A DNA stretch of 43,740 nucleotides from an uncultured delta proteobacterium. GTDB lineage: Bacteria > Desulfobacterota > WTBG01 > CAIYCZ01 > CAIRTM01. The notes under the pieces were generated by a model that had not been told where the DNA came from, did not search any database, and was given only the letters and a program-made list of their open reading frames with translations. Shown here piece by piece: positions 7,078 through 15,876 of this stretch. Position 1 is the stretch's first letter; every line of letters begins with the position of its first letter. Position numbers and translations under genes: made by a program. The stretch is taken from positions 1-43,740 of the forward strand of contig CAIWCT010000006.1 in assembly GCA_903911225.1 (NCBI GenBank), given 5' to 3'.

Positions 7078-9576
7078 TTAGCGGATTTGCTGCATCAGTT
7101 CGGAAACTGCGCCATGCTTAATAAGTTGTGGCCCCACATATTCGGCAAAGACTGCGAACTCTTTGATTTCAACCGAATACGAAAAAAAGCTGGTCAGGAA
7201 ATGATAGCTTTTCACAAACTTTTCCAGCAGATACACAAAGGCTTTACGCTGGTCTATGCCGCTGATTTTATCTTCAAAACGCTGGCGTAGCGCAGCCACT
7301 CGGAGCTGTGTTTGTGCATCTTTTTCATTTGCCAGAGATACGACTATATCACCGGCATCCTTTTGCGTGAAAACACCAGCCTCGATAATCTCGTCATACA
7401 GGCGAATGCACTGTTGGTCATCCGGCTCACCGGGCTCAAATGGCGTGCCTTTCCGGTATTTCATGAATGCCTTGAGGATGGCCCTGGCATTATTCGTAAA
7501 ATCAACAACCACAACATCCTTTTTGCCTTCGTGGCACCGGTTCAGGCGTGAAATGGTCTGGACGGCATTGCGATCCATAACCGGTTTATCAAGAAACATT
7601 CCAGCCAGAAGTGGCTGATCAAAGCCGGTTTGAAATTTGTTGGCCACCACCATCAAACGGTAATCATCTCCGTCGAAACGGTCTTCAATCAGCTCGCCGT
7701 CTTTAAGTTCGTTCACCGCATGTTCGCTGATAGCCGCATTCGTCTTGTAATGCACAAAATCGGAGAAAGCATAGAGAACCTTATAGCCCACGCCACGCTC
7801 TATGAGTTTCTGCTTAATAATCTCAAAATACCGCAGCCCTGCCACACGAGAACTGGTGACAATCATCGCTTTTGCCCTGCCGTCGATAAGATGCTTCACA
7901 TTCTCTTCGAAAATCCGAAGCATCACCTCAGCTTTATATTGAATAAGGCCTTCATCCTGAAATGCCACATTCTTGAGCGCTTTAGCCACCACGCCTGCCG
8001 GATAAACCTTTTCTTCGTCAAGTTTCAGCACAATAGGACAATGCAAATGATACAGCGTTTCATAAGAAATGATGCTGGCGGCAACATCAACTATATACCC
8101 TTCGGCGATTGCTTCAGCCTCCGTATAAGCGTCAAACGGCTCGCCAAAAAGTGTCACGGTGACGGGTGCGGGCGTAGCGGTAAAGGCGACAAAGAGCTGG
8201 TTACTATCATGTTCACGTATAATTTTGGCAATCTTTTCCTCTTCATCTTCTTCTGGCTCGTCAATGTCGGGAACCTCTGTATCGCGGAACGGCACTCGAA
8301 TGGCAGCGCCCATCTTTCCTTCCTGCGAGCGGTGCGCCTCGTCAATCAGGAAGGCTACACGCCGGCTTTTCAAATCCGGATCGCTTTTAATTTTTTCCAG
8401 AATCCAGGCAAACTTCTGCTGAGTGGTCACGACGATGGATTTTCGCTGCGCAAAAAAACGTGGGAGGTCATTTGCTTCCCGCGCAAGACCGATCACATCA
8501 TGGAGATGCGTGAAATTTTCAATTTCGTCCTTGATATTTTTATCAAGCGACTTGCGATCAGTGAGAATAAACACCACGTCGACCAACTTTTCGTTTGTGC
8601 CCGGTTTATACAGGCTGTGCAAACGATCAGCCAACCAGCAGATGGATAGCGTTTTGCCGCTGCCTGCCGAGTGATTGATAAGATATTTGCGCCCGATATC
8701 GCCATTTGCCGTAAAATGCGCCAGGGCATCGTCTGTCACCTTTCGAACCATACGGCTTTGATGATAGCGGGGAAACAGAGTAAAGGCAGGCCGCTCCGGT
8801 TTATCATCCTCGGCATCGCGATGCGGCACACGGACCAGAAAGAACGAAAGCGCCTCCAGCAAATGTTCCTTCGATAGGACTTCTCGGTAAAGGAACTCAA
8901 CCGGATATTCTTTGCCATCACTGGACAGCGGCTCATTTTTTAGCCCCGTATTGTGCCAGCGGAAATTCTCCACGCGGCGCGGCGCGGTTGCTGCCATGAC
9001 ATCGCTTGTGTCTGCGGCAAGATACAGGAAAGGATGCTGAAAAATTTTTAGCCCATGGTCGCGTGCGGCAAACTGAGCTACGGCATCATGCACGGTTTGG
9101 TTTTTTTCGTGCTTCAGCTCAAGTGCAACTATCGGTAGGCCATTGAGGAAAAGAACAAAATCGATTTCCTGATTTGTGTCGGCAAAATAGAAATGCGGTC
9201 GATAGGTAATACGGTTTTGGCCATAGTGTGCATTGGCGATGCTTTCACTTGACCGTGGCTTAGAATAAAAAAGGCGAAATTCCAGCCCCCGAACTTTTAA
9301 CCCATGCCGCAACAGCATCCACAGCGGCGAATAGTTCAGTTCTGCCCGGAGCGCCTTGAATATCTCAATTCGTGCATCCGTTCCATAATCAGCAGCAAGC
9401 TTGTCGATCAAATCGCTCTGTGTTGCTTTGAGAAATGCCCACAGATGATCCTCTGCGATGAAGTGCTCAGCATCCGTGATTTCGGCTTGTTCCAGCACGG
9501 GATAACCGTGCTTACCGGTAAGGTAGGCGGCAACATGCTCTTGAAACTTAATTTCCGGGGCTTTGCGTTTGGCCAT
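7078..9576 (-). CDS. hsdR: Type I restriction endonuclease subunit HsdR, main part (ends at an in-frame TAA)
   Basis: 832 residues. The N-terminal nuclease domain has Asp139, Glu153-x-Lys155 (IDFVLFLNG...ALELKHEKN) and Gln168, the PD-(D/E)xK pattern. The translocase motor follows with HSAGSGKT (302-309), DEAH (412-415), AFTATP and QTISRLNRCHEGKKDVVVVDF as motif VI. This subunit moves DNA with ATP and cuts unmethylated DNA when joined to HsdM and HsdS. The frame is stopped by TAA at 7078-7080, right where the helical C-terminal region should continue, and that region is present downstream in the same frame. Start ATG 9576 comes 64 bases behind rloB. All catalytic motifs are intact, so the protein may keep ATPase and nuclease folds while losing the part needed for complex assembly. 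Confidence 0.9.
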   Translation of the reverse strand: MAKRKAPEIKFQEHVAAYLTGKHGYPVLEQAEITDAEHFIAEDHLWAFLKATQSDLIDKLAADYGTDARIEIFKALRAELNYSPLWMLLRHGLKVRGLEFRLFYSKPRSSESIANAHYGQNRITYRPHFYFADTNQEIDFVLFLNGLPIVALELKHEKNQTVHDAVAQFAARDHGLKIFQHPFLYLAADTSDVMAATAPRRVENFRWHNTGLKNEPLSSDGKEYPVEFLYREVLSKEHLLEALSFFLVRVPHRDAEDDKPERPAFTLFPRYHQSRMVRKVTDDALAHFTANGDIGRKYLINHSAGSGKTLSICWLADRLHSLYKPGTNEKLVDVVFILTDRKSLDKNIKDEIENFTHLHDVIGLAREANDLPRFFAQRKSIVVTTQQKFAWILEKIKSDPDLKSRRVAFLIDEAHRSQEGKMGAAIRVPFRDTEVPDIDEPEEDEEEKIAKIIREHDSNQLFVAFTATPAPVTVTLFGEPFDAYTEAEAIAEGYIVDVAASIISYETLYHLHCPIVLKLDEEKVYPAGVVAKALKNVAFQDEGLIQYKAEVMLRIFEENVKHLIDGRAKAMIVTSSRVAGLRYFEIIKQKLIERGVGYKVLYAFSDFVHYKTNAAISEHAVNELKDGELIEDRFDGDDYRLMVVANKFQTGFDQPLLAGMFLDKPVMDRNAVQTISRLNRCHEGKKDVVVVDFTNNARAILKAFMKYRKGTPFEPGEPDDQQCIRLYDEIIEAGVFTQKDAGDIVVSLANEKDAQTQLRVAALRQRFEDKISGIDQRKAFVYLLEKFVKSYHFLTSFFSYSVEIKEFAVFAEYVGPQLIKHGAVSELMQQIR

Positions 9577-9640
9577 TTACTTCAGCACCACTCTCAAGCC
9601 TGATAGTTATTGAAAGTCATTGCGTGAATTTTGAGGTTCG

Positions 9641-10318
9641 TCACTCTTCTTCTGGTTTGAATTTATTCAATTCCCTGACAAGTTCAAACACTGTCGTGCA
9701 TGGGTTGCAGCGAGAAGATGGTGTATCAGAAGCCTTGAAACTTTTATGCAAAGTTTCTGCCCATGCTGTTGCTTGCACCTGATTCCCCCGTTTCATGAGT
9801 TTCCGATACATATTCGGAGCGTTTTTCCTATATGGTTCTCCAAGCATACCGGTTAACTTGCTCTGATATTCCGTTCGACTCATTCCTGTATTGCGATATT
9901 CAAAATGCAAAATATACCATAATTCAAAAGCTTCGTTTGACCACGCACAGCGCATCCCGGCGGCATTAGCCATATGTATTGCATTATCGAAATCATCAGG
10001 GTCGAAGCTGTCCCGATCGAATACAACCCATGCCTGGTCGAATGGATGCTCACCCTTAGCTTCACTATCCCTGATATCCTGGGCTCTGGCAACAAGGCTC
10101 AAGGTATTGGCGCCTTCCCCGCAAATGTCCAACTGAACAACATTCGGCAGCAAATCCTGCTTAAATGCTTCAAAATAGTTTGGTTCCGTTTTCGTACCCT
10201 CACATACAATCAAAATACGCTCACGTTCCTCACGCATTCCAACACGGCGTTTTTGATTGCAGTGGCAACGACCAAACCATTCTTTTTTCTGGTCACTCAG
10301 TTTTACGGGACGCCCCAT
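9641..10318 (-). CDS. rloB: RloB-like TOPRIM-domain protein
   Basis: 225 residues of the RloB family. After a basic N-terminal stretch with CHCNQKRR, the TOPRIM core is visible: ILIVCEGTKTEPNYF (Glu40 as the motif-E acid), then WVVFDRDSFD with Asp101-x-Asp103, and SNEAFELWYILHF, a family hallmark. TOPRIM folds of this kind are found in OLD-family and AriB/RloB nucleases that bind metal and cut nucleic acid. ATG 10318 follows AAGGAG by 7 bases; an upstream frame to 10351 is rejected because it has no such site. The gene overlaps rloA by 26 bases, so the two are made together and probably form an ATPase-effector pair. In Campylobacter rlo genes are named for their place in the hsd locus, as here. 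Confidence 0.88.
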   Translation of the reverse strand: MGRPVKLSDQKKEWFGRCHCNQKRRVGMREERERILIVCEGTKTEPNYFEAFKQDLLPNVVQLDICGEGANTLSLVARAQDIRDSEAKGEHPFDQAWVVFDRDSFDPDDFDNAIHMANAAGMRCAWSNEAFELWYILHFEYRNTGMSRTEYQSKLTGMLGEPYRKNAPNMYRKLMKRGNQVQATAWAETLHKSFKASDTPSSRCNPCTTVFELVRELNKFKPEEE

Positions 10319-11600
10319 CCGCTCTCTCCTTAAAAAGTGCCCCCAAATCACCTATGTAAGGAATCGCCCCGTAGCGCCCCTTAATGTAATTCTTTTCAAG
10401 TGCTTCATCCTTGCGGACTTTTGTACCTTTCGGCAGTTTGATTTCAGCCAGTGAATATAAATCGGAAGCTTCCTGTTGATTTTTTTCTGCAAACCATATC
10501 TGATCACGCCGAAATTTCCCATCATTCAAAAGATTTGCATCATGTGTAGCAAATATCAATTGTGCATTTTTCGGGTTTGATTCGGCGGAGTTGAAAAGAC
10601 GAACAATCGCTTTTGTCAGCAGCGGATGCAGTTTTGCATCCAGTTCATCTATAACAACGATATACCCATTGATAATGCAATCAAGAAGTGGCCCTGCAAT
10701 TCGAAAGAACTTTTTTGTCCCCTCAGATTCTTCTTTGAAAAAATCGAATAGTTCGAATAATGCGTCTTGTTTTATCCCATCACGAAACTTCTGATGAAAC
10801 GAAAGTATTTCATATTTCAAATTGAAAATTTTTCGCTGCGGATCTTTCATCAACCCTTTCTGCCCATCATCTTCACTAGTGGGCAAATCCTGCACAAGCA
10901 TATCGCTAATGCCCACATCAGCTCTCCGAATCAGATCAACCAGAAGAAGACGGGCAGATTCATTCTGCATTAAATTGACAGTGAATTTTTCATATTGATG
11001 ATCATAAAGGCCATGAAGGGCTCTGAACCCCTGAAACCACTTGAGTATACTTCCAGAAATCGTTCCATTGAATTGCGCCACAACAGAGAGAAACAGTGCA
11101 TTGTCACGTGTTTTTTCTTCTAGCCCTTTTCCCTCGCTAAAATCTTTACTGATGTCAATCCCGTCATCTTCGCGCAAAAAAAGAGCGACTTCTTTTATCT
11201 TTTTGATGTAAAAGAGCCATTCCTTCCGAATATTGAATTTATCAACTTCAAAACCATACCGATAACGCTGCCCATTGTGCAAAAAACAAATTTCAAAATG
11301 GCTGGGTTCATACTCTGTAGCGGTATCAAGCTTGAATGGTGTTACCTGAATTTTTTCCTCAACCTGTGTCTCTTTTGAAGAGTTCAGAACAAACCAGCGC
11401 ATAAATGCCATGGCGCTTATAAGATTTGATTTACCGCTTGCGTTTGCTCCATAAATCACGGCGCTTTTCAGCAATCGATAACGCCCTGCTTCAAAAGTAT
11501 TTTCGGCTGGATAATCTTTGATGGGATTTGCCGCCAGCATGCTTAACCGCACTGGCTTTTTAAAGGAAAGATAGTTTCCAACTTCGAATTCGATAAGCAT
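10293..11600 (-). CDS. rloA: RloA-like AAA15/ABC-type ATPase
   Basis: 435 residues. An SMC/ABC-like ATPase of the AAA15 group: starts LIEFEVGNYLSFKKP, Walker A GANASGKS (51-58), the signature-like ESEGTKK (291-297), Walker B IVVIDEL (314-320) followed by AKLHP, and the switch His353 in FATHD. Such ATPases act as sensors or clamps that control a partner nuclease (OLD, PARIS, Rlo). ATG 11600 (MLIEFEV) is chosen; GGTGG lies just upstream, and the longer frame to 11636 has no site. It sits about 130 bases behind hsdS and overlaps rloB, the likely effector. The gene is visibly more A/T-rich than the hsdR and polysaccharide genes, which suggests it was gained separately. Confidence 0.87.
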   Translation of the reverse strand: MLIEFEVGNYLSFKKPVRLSMLAANPIKDYPAENTFEAGRYRLLKSAVIYGANASGKSNLISAMAFMRWFVLNSSKETQVEEKIQVTPFKLDTATEYEPSHFEICFLHNGQRYRYGFEVDKFNIRKEWLFYIKKIKEVALFLREDDGIDISKDFSEGKGLEEKTRDNALFLSVVAQFNGTISGSILKWFQGFRALHGLYDHQYEKFTVNLMQNESARLLLVDLIRRADVGISDMLVQDLPTSEDDGQKGLMKDPQRKIFNLKYEILSFHQKFRDGIKQDALFELFDFFKEESEGTKKFFRIAGPLLDCIINGYIVVIDELDAKLHPLLTKAIVRLFNSAESNPKNAQLIFATHDANLLNDGKFRRDQIWFAEKNQQEASDLYSLAEIKLPKGTKVRKDEALEKNYIKGRYGAIPYIGDLGALFKERADGASRKTE

Positions 11601-11730
11601 AAAGACCACCTTTTTTGAGAGATTTTCACAATACAAAGGCTTTACTATTATAAATATAGCACCAAGTCAACTTTTTTGTGAAAAAATCTCAAAATTTTAA
11701 TTTTATCAGCCTAACAGTCCCATATCTCTC

Positions 11731-12984
11731 TTAATTTCGCAATACCTTCGCTAAATCCGCCTCCGTCACCCGCCGCTGACCGGTCACGCATTCGTGAATG
11801 AGTGACTTGCGGTAGGCGGTAAGGGTTGTGATCTGTGATTCGATACCGGTGACGATACGCTTCTCTTCGGCAAGCTTCGCGTCGAGGAAAGTGCAGATGG
11901 CCTGCTGTTCAGCGAGCGGCGGAAGCACGACGTAGGTGTTTTTAATTTTCGTCCCGGTAATCACGGGCTGGGCCGTGCTGTTCGCTTGTCCGTTAAAATT
12001 GAGTGCGTTAAACAAATAGCAAAGGAAACGCCCGTAATGTCGAGATTTTACGATGAGTGCATTGTCACTAACCCAAGCCTTGCCCCACAAGTAGTGTGCG
12101 TTGCCGCAGTATGCCCCCACACGTCCGATAACAACTGTTTCACCGTCCACGTTTGACAGATCGATATGACCCATCACGCCATTGCCTCCATAAATTGAAT
12201 AAGCGCCTCCATCCTGAATTTTGTCTGAGGCGAAATCGCCATTCTGGATGGAAATCTCGTATCGCAACTTCGTGCGCTTCCAATGCTTCGGCGTTTGTCC
12301 ATAGCTTGGAATATCGTGAACGACTATCGAGGTGCTCCGATTGATACCCTGTGTCACTGCCTCGTAAACCAACGTCGTGCGCAGCGCATCAAGGATTTCA
12401 AGCTGGCGGCGTTTGGCAACCACAGCCGCATCCAGCGCTGCGCAACTCGCATCCAGATATGCCGCAATGCGTTTTTGCTCGGGCAGCGAGGGAAGAAAAA
12501 GCCGAGTGTCTTTAAGAAACCGCGTCGAAACACGCTTTTGTCCGGCAGCGCCGGTCATATTCTCAGCAGCATAGGCGCGAAATATCGGATTGAATGTTGC
12601 ATAGTAAAGAAATCGACCATCAACTGCAAATGAAGGACGAAGCACATGAAACTCTGTGCTTCCAAAGGCGTAACGTGTCGGCAAATATTGCACAAAAGCG
12701 CCCTTGCCGTTTTCCATGCAAGGGGTGATTTTTGCAAAAAGCACATCACCTTGCTCGAATAGATTAAGCCCTGCCTGCATATCCTCCAAAGTGAGCTGAT
12801 TAGACACATCAACTGCACCGTCAGCGGAGATCAATTCCATGGGTACTATCGTGCAGGCTTCATCAGCAGTCGGCGGGGTGCTAGAACAACCAGGTGAAAA
12901 CCTCGCGACATTGCGAATCCTGCTTCGCTTCCAGCCAGCAGGCACTTTGTCAAGCCAAAGCTCGTTGGATTCGACAAAGGTCAT
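11731..12984 (-). CDS. hsdS: Type I restriction-modification specificity subunit HsdS
   Basis: 417 residues with two target-recognition halves. Half one starts WLDKVPAGWKRSRIRNVARF and closes with LPSLPEQKRIAAYLDA and a helical spacer; half two starts PKHWKRTKLRYEISI and closes with LPPLAEQQAICTFLDAKL and a second helix ending KSLIHECVTGQRRV. The repeated PLxEQxxI-x-LD helices are the conserved spacers that hold HsdM. Each recognition domain reads one half of a split DNA target, which cannot be named from sequence. The ATG at 12984 overlaps the hsdM stop in ATGA, which fixes the start against the longer frame to 13032. Full-length, with no sign of inverted or duplicate hsdS cassettes for phase switching in this window. 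Confidence 0.93.
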   Translation of the reverse strand: MTFVESNELWLDKVPAGWKRSRIRNVARFSPGCSSTPPTADEACTIVPMELISADGAVDVSNQLTLEDMQAGLNLFEQGDVLFAKITPCMENGKGAFVQYLPTRYAFGSTEFHVLRPSFAVDGRFLYYATFNPIFRAYAAENMTGAAGQKRVSTRFLKDTRLFLPSLPEQKRIAAYLDASCAALDAAVVAKRRQLEILDALRTTLVYEAVTQGINRSTSIVVHDIPSYGQTPKHWKRTKLRYEISIQNGDFASDKIQDGGAYSIYGGNGVMGHIDLSNVDGETVVIGRVGAYCGNAHYLWGKAWVSDNALIVKSRHYGRFLCYLFNALNFNGQANSTAQPVITGTKIKNTYVVLPPLAEQQAICTFLDAKLAEEKRIVTGIESQITTLTAYRKSLIHECVTGQRRVTEADLAKVLRN

Positions 12985-14963
12985 TTCGCCAGCCCCTCCA
13001 GCATTTTTTCTGCCTCTTTTTCTAATTTCCAAAACTCCTTCAGCAATTCTTTTGCAGGCGTGGGCGGCTGATAGCGGTAGAAGTATTTGTTCGGCAAAAT
13101 TTCGTAGCCGAGTTGCGGGCTGTCTTCCCAGCGGATAATGGGCTTGCCGATTTCGCGCTTCAAGAATGTTTCGATGTCTTCGTCGTAGGGGATGTATTCA
13201 TCATCTTTCACATAGTGGCGGTGAGTCCATTCAACCGAGATGACCTCCGGCTTATCATCCATCACTGCCTTGAACTTTTTTGCCGCATTATCCTTCGAGG
13301 AAAGTGCCAGCGCAACCGTTTTCTCGCTTTTTCCAGACTTCAGGCGGATTCGGAAGGTTAGATCGCTATCGTAGAACTCCTGCTCTTTTTTTACATTCGC
13401 CGCTGTGAAAGCTTTTTCATAGGGCTCGGTGACAATGGCGGGCTGGTCGTTCTCGTCGGTCTGCCAGAAGACAACAGCCACCTTGTGAAAGGCAAAATCT
13501 TTTGTCTGAAATAATTTTACATTTTCATCTTCATAGCTTTTACCCCAGCCTTTGCGGTGGCGCTCTTCAATCCAGTCGCGGTGCAAGTCGGTCATGCGAT
13601 TTCGTTTGCTGGCAAACGCTTTCGGATCTTTTTCAAACTGTTTTCGCGCGTCAATCAGCATCACCCGGCCTTTATGACTTGCGGGCTTCTCGTTGCGCAG
13701 CAGCCAGATGTACGTGAAAATGCCAGTATTGTAAAAAAGCTGGTCAGGCAGCATGACAATGGCGTCGAGCCAGTCATTCTCCAGTATCCAGCGCCGTATT
13801 TCGCTTTCGCCGGAGCCGCAGTCGCCATTAGAAAGCGGCGAGCCGTTAAAAACGATAGCAATGCGGCTACCGCCTTTTTCCGGCGGTTGCATTTTGGCGA
13901 GCATAGTCTGCAAAAAAAGCAGTGCGCCGTCATTGGTTCGCGGCATACCGGCTTGATAACGGGTCTTTTTAAGTTTACGTGCATCGGCTTCATAGCCATC
14001 TTTCCCGCCCCAGGTCACGCCAAAGGGAGGATTACTGAGCATGAAATCAAAACGATATGTTGTTTCCGGCAGCTGATCACCCGGCTCTCGGCTATTTTTA
14101 TCGTGAGGGATAAGCGAATTGCCCCAATATACTTTTGCCTGCTGATCGTTCTTGATAAGCAGGTCAGCCATGCAAATGGCATAGTTGGTGGGAGAAAACT
14201 CATGGCCATAAATCGTAAGAAGCTTTGCAACCCGCTCTTTTTCAGCCTCATTTTTTGCTCGATCAAGCAGGTGTTCCTTGGCAACCGACAGCATACCGCC
14301 GGTACCTGCTGCGGGATCATAGATTGAAATATTTTTATCAGGTATGGGTATTTCAAGTAATTCGACCATCAGGCGGATAATTTCACGCGGTGTGAAATGA
14401 TCACCAGCCTCTTCACCGCTCTGCTCAGAAAAACGCTTGAGAAGTTCTTCATAGACATATCCCATTTCAAGCGGTGAAAGCTGATCGGGACCAACGTCAA
14501 GTTCTTTGTACTGGCTAAGAATAGGCGCGAGCCGGTTGTTCTTCACCATTTGGCCGATGGTGCCACGGTAATTGAAATGCTCGATAATATCGTCAACATT
14601 TTTTGAAAAGCCGTTGAGATAGGCACGGAAGTTTTGTTCAAGAAGTGCGTGGTCTTCTTCGTAAACTTTACGCAGGGTCCAATCCGTTTTATTGGAAAAA
14701 GGGGCTTGCTGCGGGTTTTGTTCCAGCTTTTTAACCAGAGCATTAAGATCCTTTTCAGAAAGCTTTGGCTGTTTTGTCCGAATCTCGGCCTTTTTATCCT
14801 CACGCCATTTCAGCAGAACACATTCAAGCCGCCGGATGACAATGATGGGCAAAACGACAGTCTGATATTCGTATGCTTTGAATTTTCCGCGTAGCCGCTC
14901 GGCGGATTTCCATATCTCATTGGCAAGATTATCAAGTTTGGGTTTGTTGAGAGAAAGGGACAT
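12981..14963 (-). CDS. hsdM: Type I restriction-modification methyltransferase subunit HsdM
   Basis: 660 residues. The N-terminal HsdM helical domain (EIWKSAERLRGKFKAYEYQTVVLPIIVIRRLE) precedes an adenine-N6 methyltransferase core with the S-adenosylmethionine motif DPAAGTGGML (216-225) and the catalytic NPPF (311-314); GDHFTPREIIRLMVELL lies in front, as in all HsdM proteins. It methylates adenine in the target defined by HsdS. ATG 14963 has GGAG 6 bases upstream. It is the first gene of the defence operon, with 153 bases to the next gene upstream that must hold its promoter; I see no clear -35/-10 pair there. The C-terminal part after about 470 is long and charged, which is usual for this HsdM group. 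Confidence 0.95.
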   Translation of the reverse strand: MSLSLNKPKLDNLANEIWKSAERLRGKFKAYEYQTVVLPIIVIRRLECVLLKWREDKKAEIRTKQPKLSEKDLNALVKKLEQNPQQAPFSNKTDWTLRKVYEEDHALLEQNFRAYLNGFSKNVDDIIEHFNYRGTIGQMVKNNRLAPILSQYKELDVGPDQLSPLEMGYVYEELLKRFSEQSGEEAGDHFTPREIIRLMVELLEIPIPDKNISIYDPAAGTGGMLSVAKEHLLDRAKNEAEKERVAKLLTIYGHEFSPTNYAICMADLLIKNDQQAKVYWGNSLIPHDKNSREPGDQLPETTYRFDFMLSNPPFGVTWGGKDGYEADARKLKKTRYQAGMPRTNDGALLFLQTMLAKMQPPEKGGSRIAIVFNGSPLSNGDCGSGESEIRRWILENDWLDAIVMLPDQLFYNTGIFTYIWLLRNEKPASHKGRVMLIDARKQFEKDPKAFASKRNRMTDLHRDWIEERHRKGWGKSYEDENVKLFQTKDFAFHKVAVVFWQTDENDQPAIVTEPYEKAFTAANVKKEQEFYDSDLTFRIRLKSGKSEKTVALALSSKDNAAKKFKAVMDDKPEVISVEWTHRHYVKDDEYIPYDEDIETFLKREIGKPIIRWEDSPQLGYEILPNKYFYRYQPPTPAKELLKEFWKLEKEAEKMLEGLAK

Positions 14964-15116
14964 GCCTGCTCCTGTCGGATATTTACTTTAATTGTCGAAT
15001 CAAATCTTAAAAACAGTTGCCATAAGCTATATCATGCGCAGAAAAAAAAGCACGAGGTTTAAAAAAAACAAATAAGGATCAAATCAGGAGAAATAGGTCG
15101 GAATAGCTGGAAAAGA

Positions 15117-15830
15117 TTACTTGGAAGTAATAAAGGCCGAGATGCCTTCCTTCTTCTCAAGTTCAGTAGCCATTTTCTGCGCATCTTCAAGACTTCTGTA
15201 TTTGCCGACACGCACCCGGTAAACCACACCCTTGTCGGGAACCGTAATCTTCACAATGTGGGACTCATAGCCCTTGGCTGCAAGGGAGTTTGAAAATGCC
15301 GTTGCAACCTCATTGTTTTGAAAAGATCCGAGTTGGAGCGTATAGGTAAGAGTCTCAGACGAGGAGCCCTGCGGGGCAGGCGGAGAGGCGACTGTTGGCG
15401 CAGAAACAGGCAGTTTCTTATCCTCTGCAGCCCTCAGAGACCACTGCCGGGCAATACCAGCGGTCTTATTGTCGGCCAGGGCTCCGGGCTGTTTTGCACC
15501 ACCAGCGGAAACAGCGGCTGCAGGGAGCCCCGATTCCGGCTTTTTTTCAGCTTCCGGCTGAGGCATAACATCCGGCTTTTTATTCAAAAGCGTTTCAAAA
15601 AAACTCATATACAGGGAAGGGGATTTGTCTTTCTGTCTGCTGCCGGTAAGAGGCATGCCGTGATCGGCATAGGGCTGGAGCTTCGGGTCGGTCGGCGGAG
15701 CTGTTTTTTTAGATGCAAACACATCGACAAGATAACCCGCGGCAAAAAAAAGCCCAATGGTTATGGCAACCCCGATGGCGATCTTTATGGCCTGCGTTAT
15801 ACAGCTGAAAATAAAACGGACTATTCCCAT
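15117..15830 (-). CDS. SPOR-domain membrane protein
   Basis: 237 residues. One N-terminal membrane segment (about 9-33, IKIAIGVAITIGLFFAAGYLV) puts the rest in the periplasm. A Pro/Ala-rich linker (about 45-155) leads to a C-terminal SPOR domain (about 159-237: YTLQLGSFQNNEVA ... YRVRVGKYRSLEDAQKMATELEKK). SPOR domains bind denuded peptidoglycan at division sites, so a role in septation or wall remodelling is likely. It follows argS by 46 bases and is probably in its operon, an arrangement that occurs in Geobacter-like bacteria. Confidence 0.88.
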   Translation of the reverse strand: MGIVRFIFSCITQAIKIAIGVAITIGLFFAAGYLVDVFASKKTAPPTDPKLQPYADHGMPLTGSRQKDKSPSLYMSFFETLLNKKPDVMPQPEAEKKPESGLPAAAVSAGGAKQPGALADNKTAGIARQWSLRAAEDKKLPVSAPTVASPPAPQGSSSETLTYTLQLGSFQNNEVATAFSNSLAAKGYESHIVKITVPDKGVVYRVRVGKYRSLEDAQKMATELEKKEGISAFITSK

Positions 15831-15876
15831 ATTACACTAAAAAAAAATCTTTTTTTATTCCGAAATCCGAAATCGT

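Noticed and set aside
7630-8649. 339-residue plus-strand ORF opposite hsdR
   Set aside because: Antisense shadow of the well-supported hsdR frame; no family features and no ribosome site.
11731-12984. Phase-variable hsdS (inverted repeats or a second specificity cassette)
   Set aside because: Only one full-length hsdS and no inverted homologous segment or recombinase gene is seen nearby.
13557-14327. 256-residue plus-strand ORF opposite hsdM
   Set aside because: Antisense shadow; hsdM has complete motifs on the other strand.
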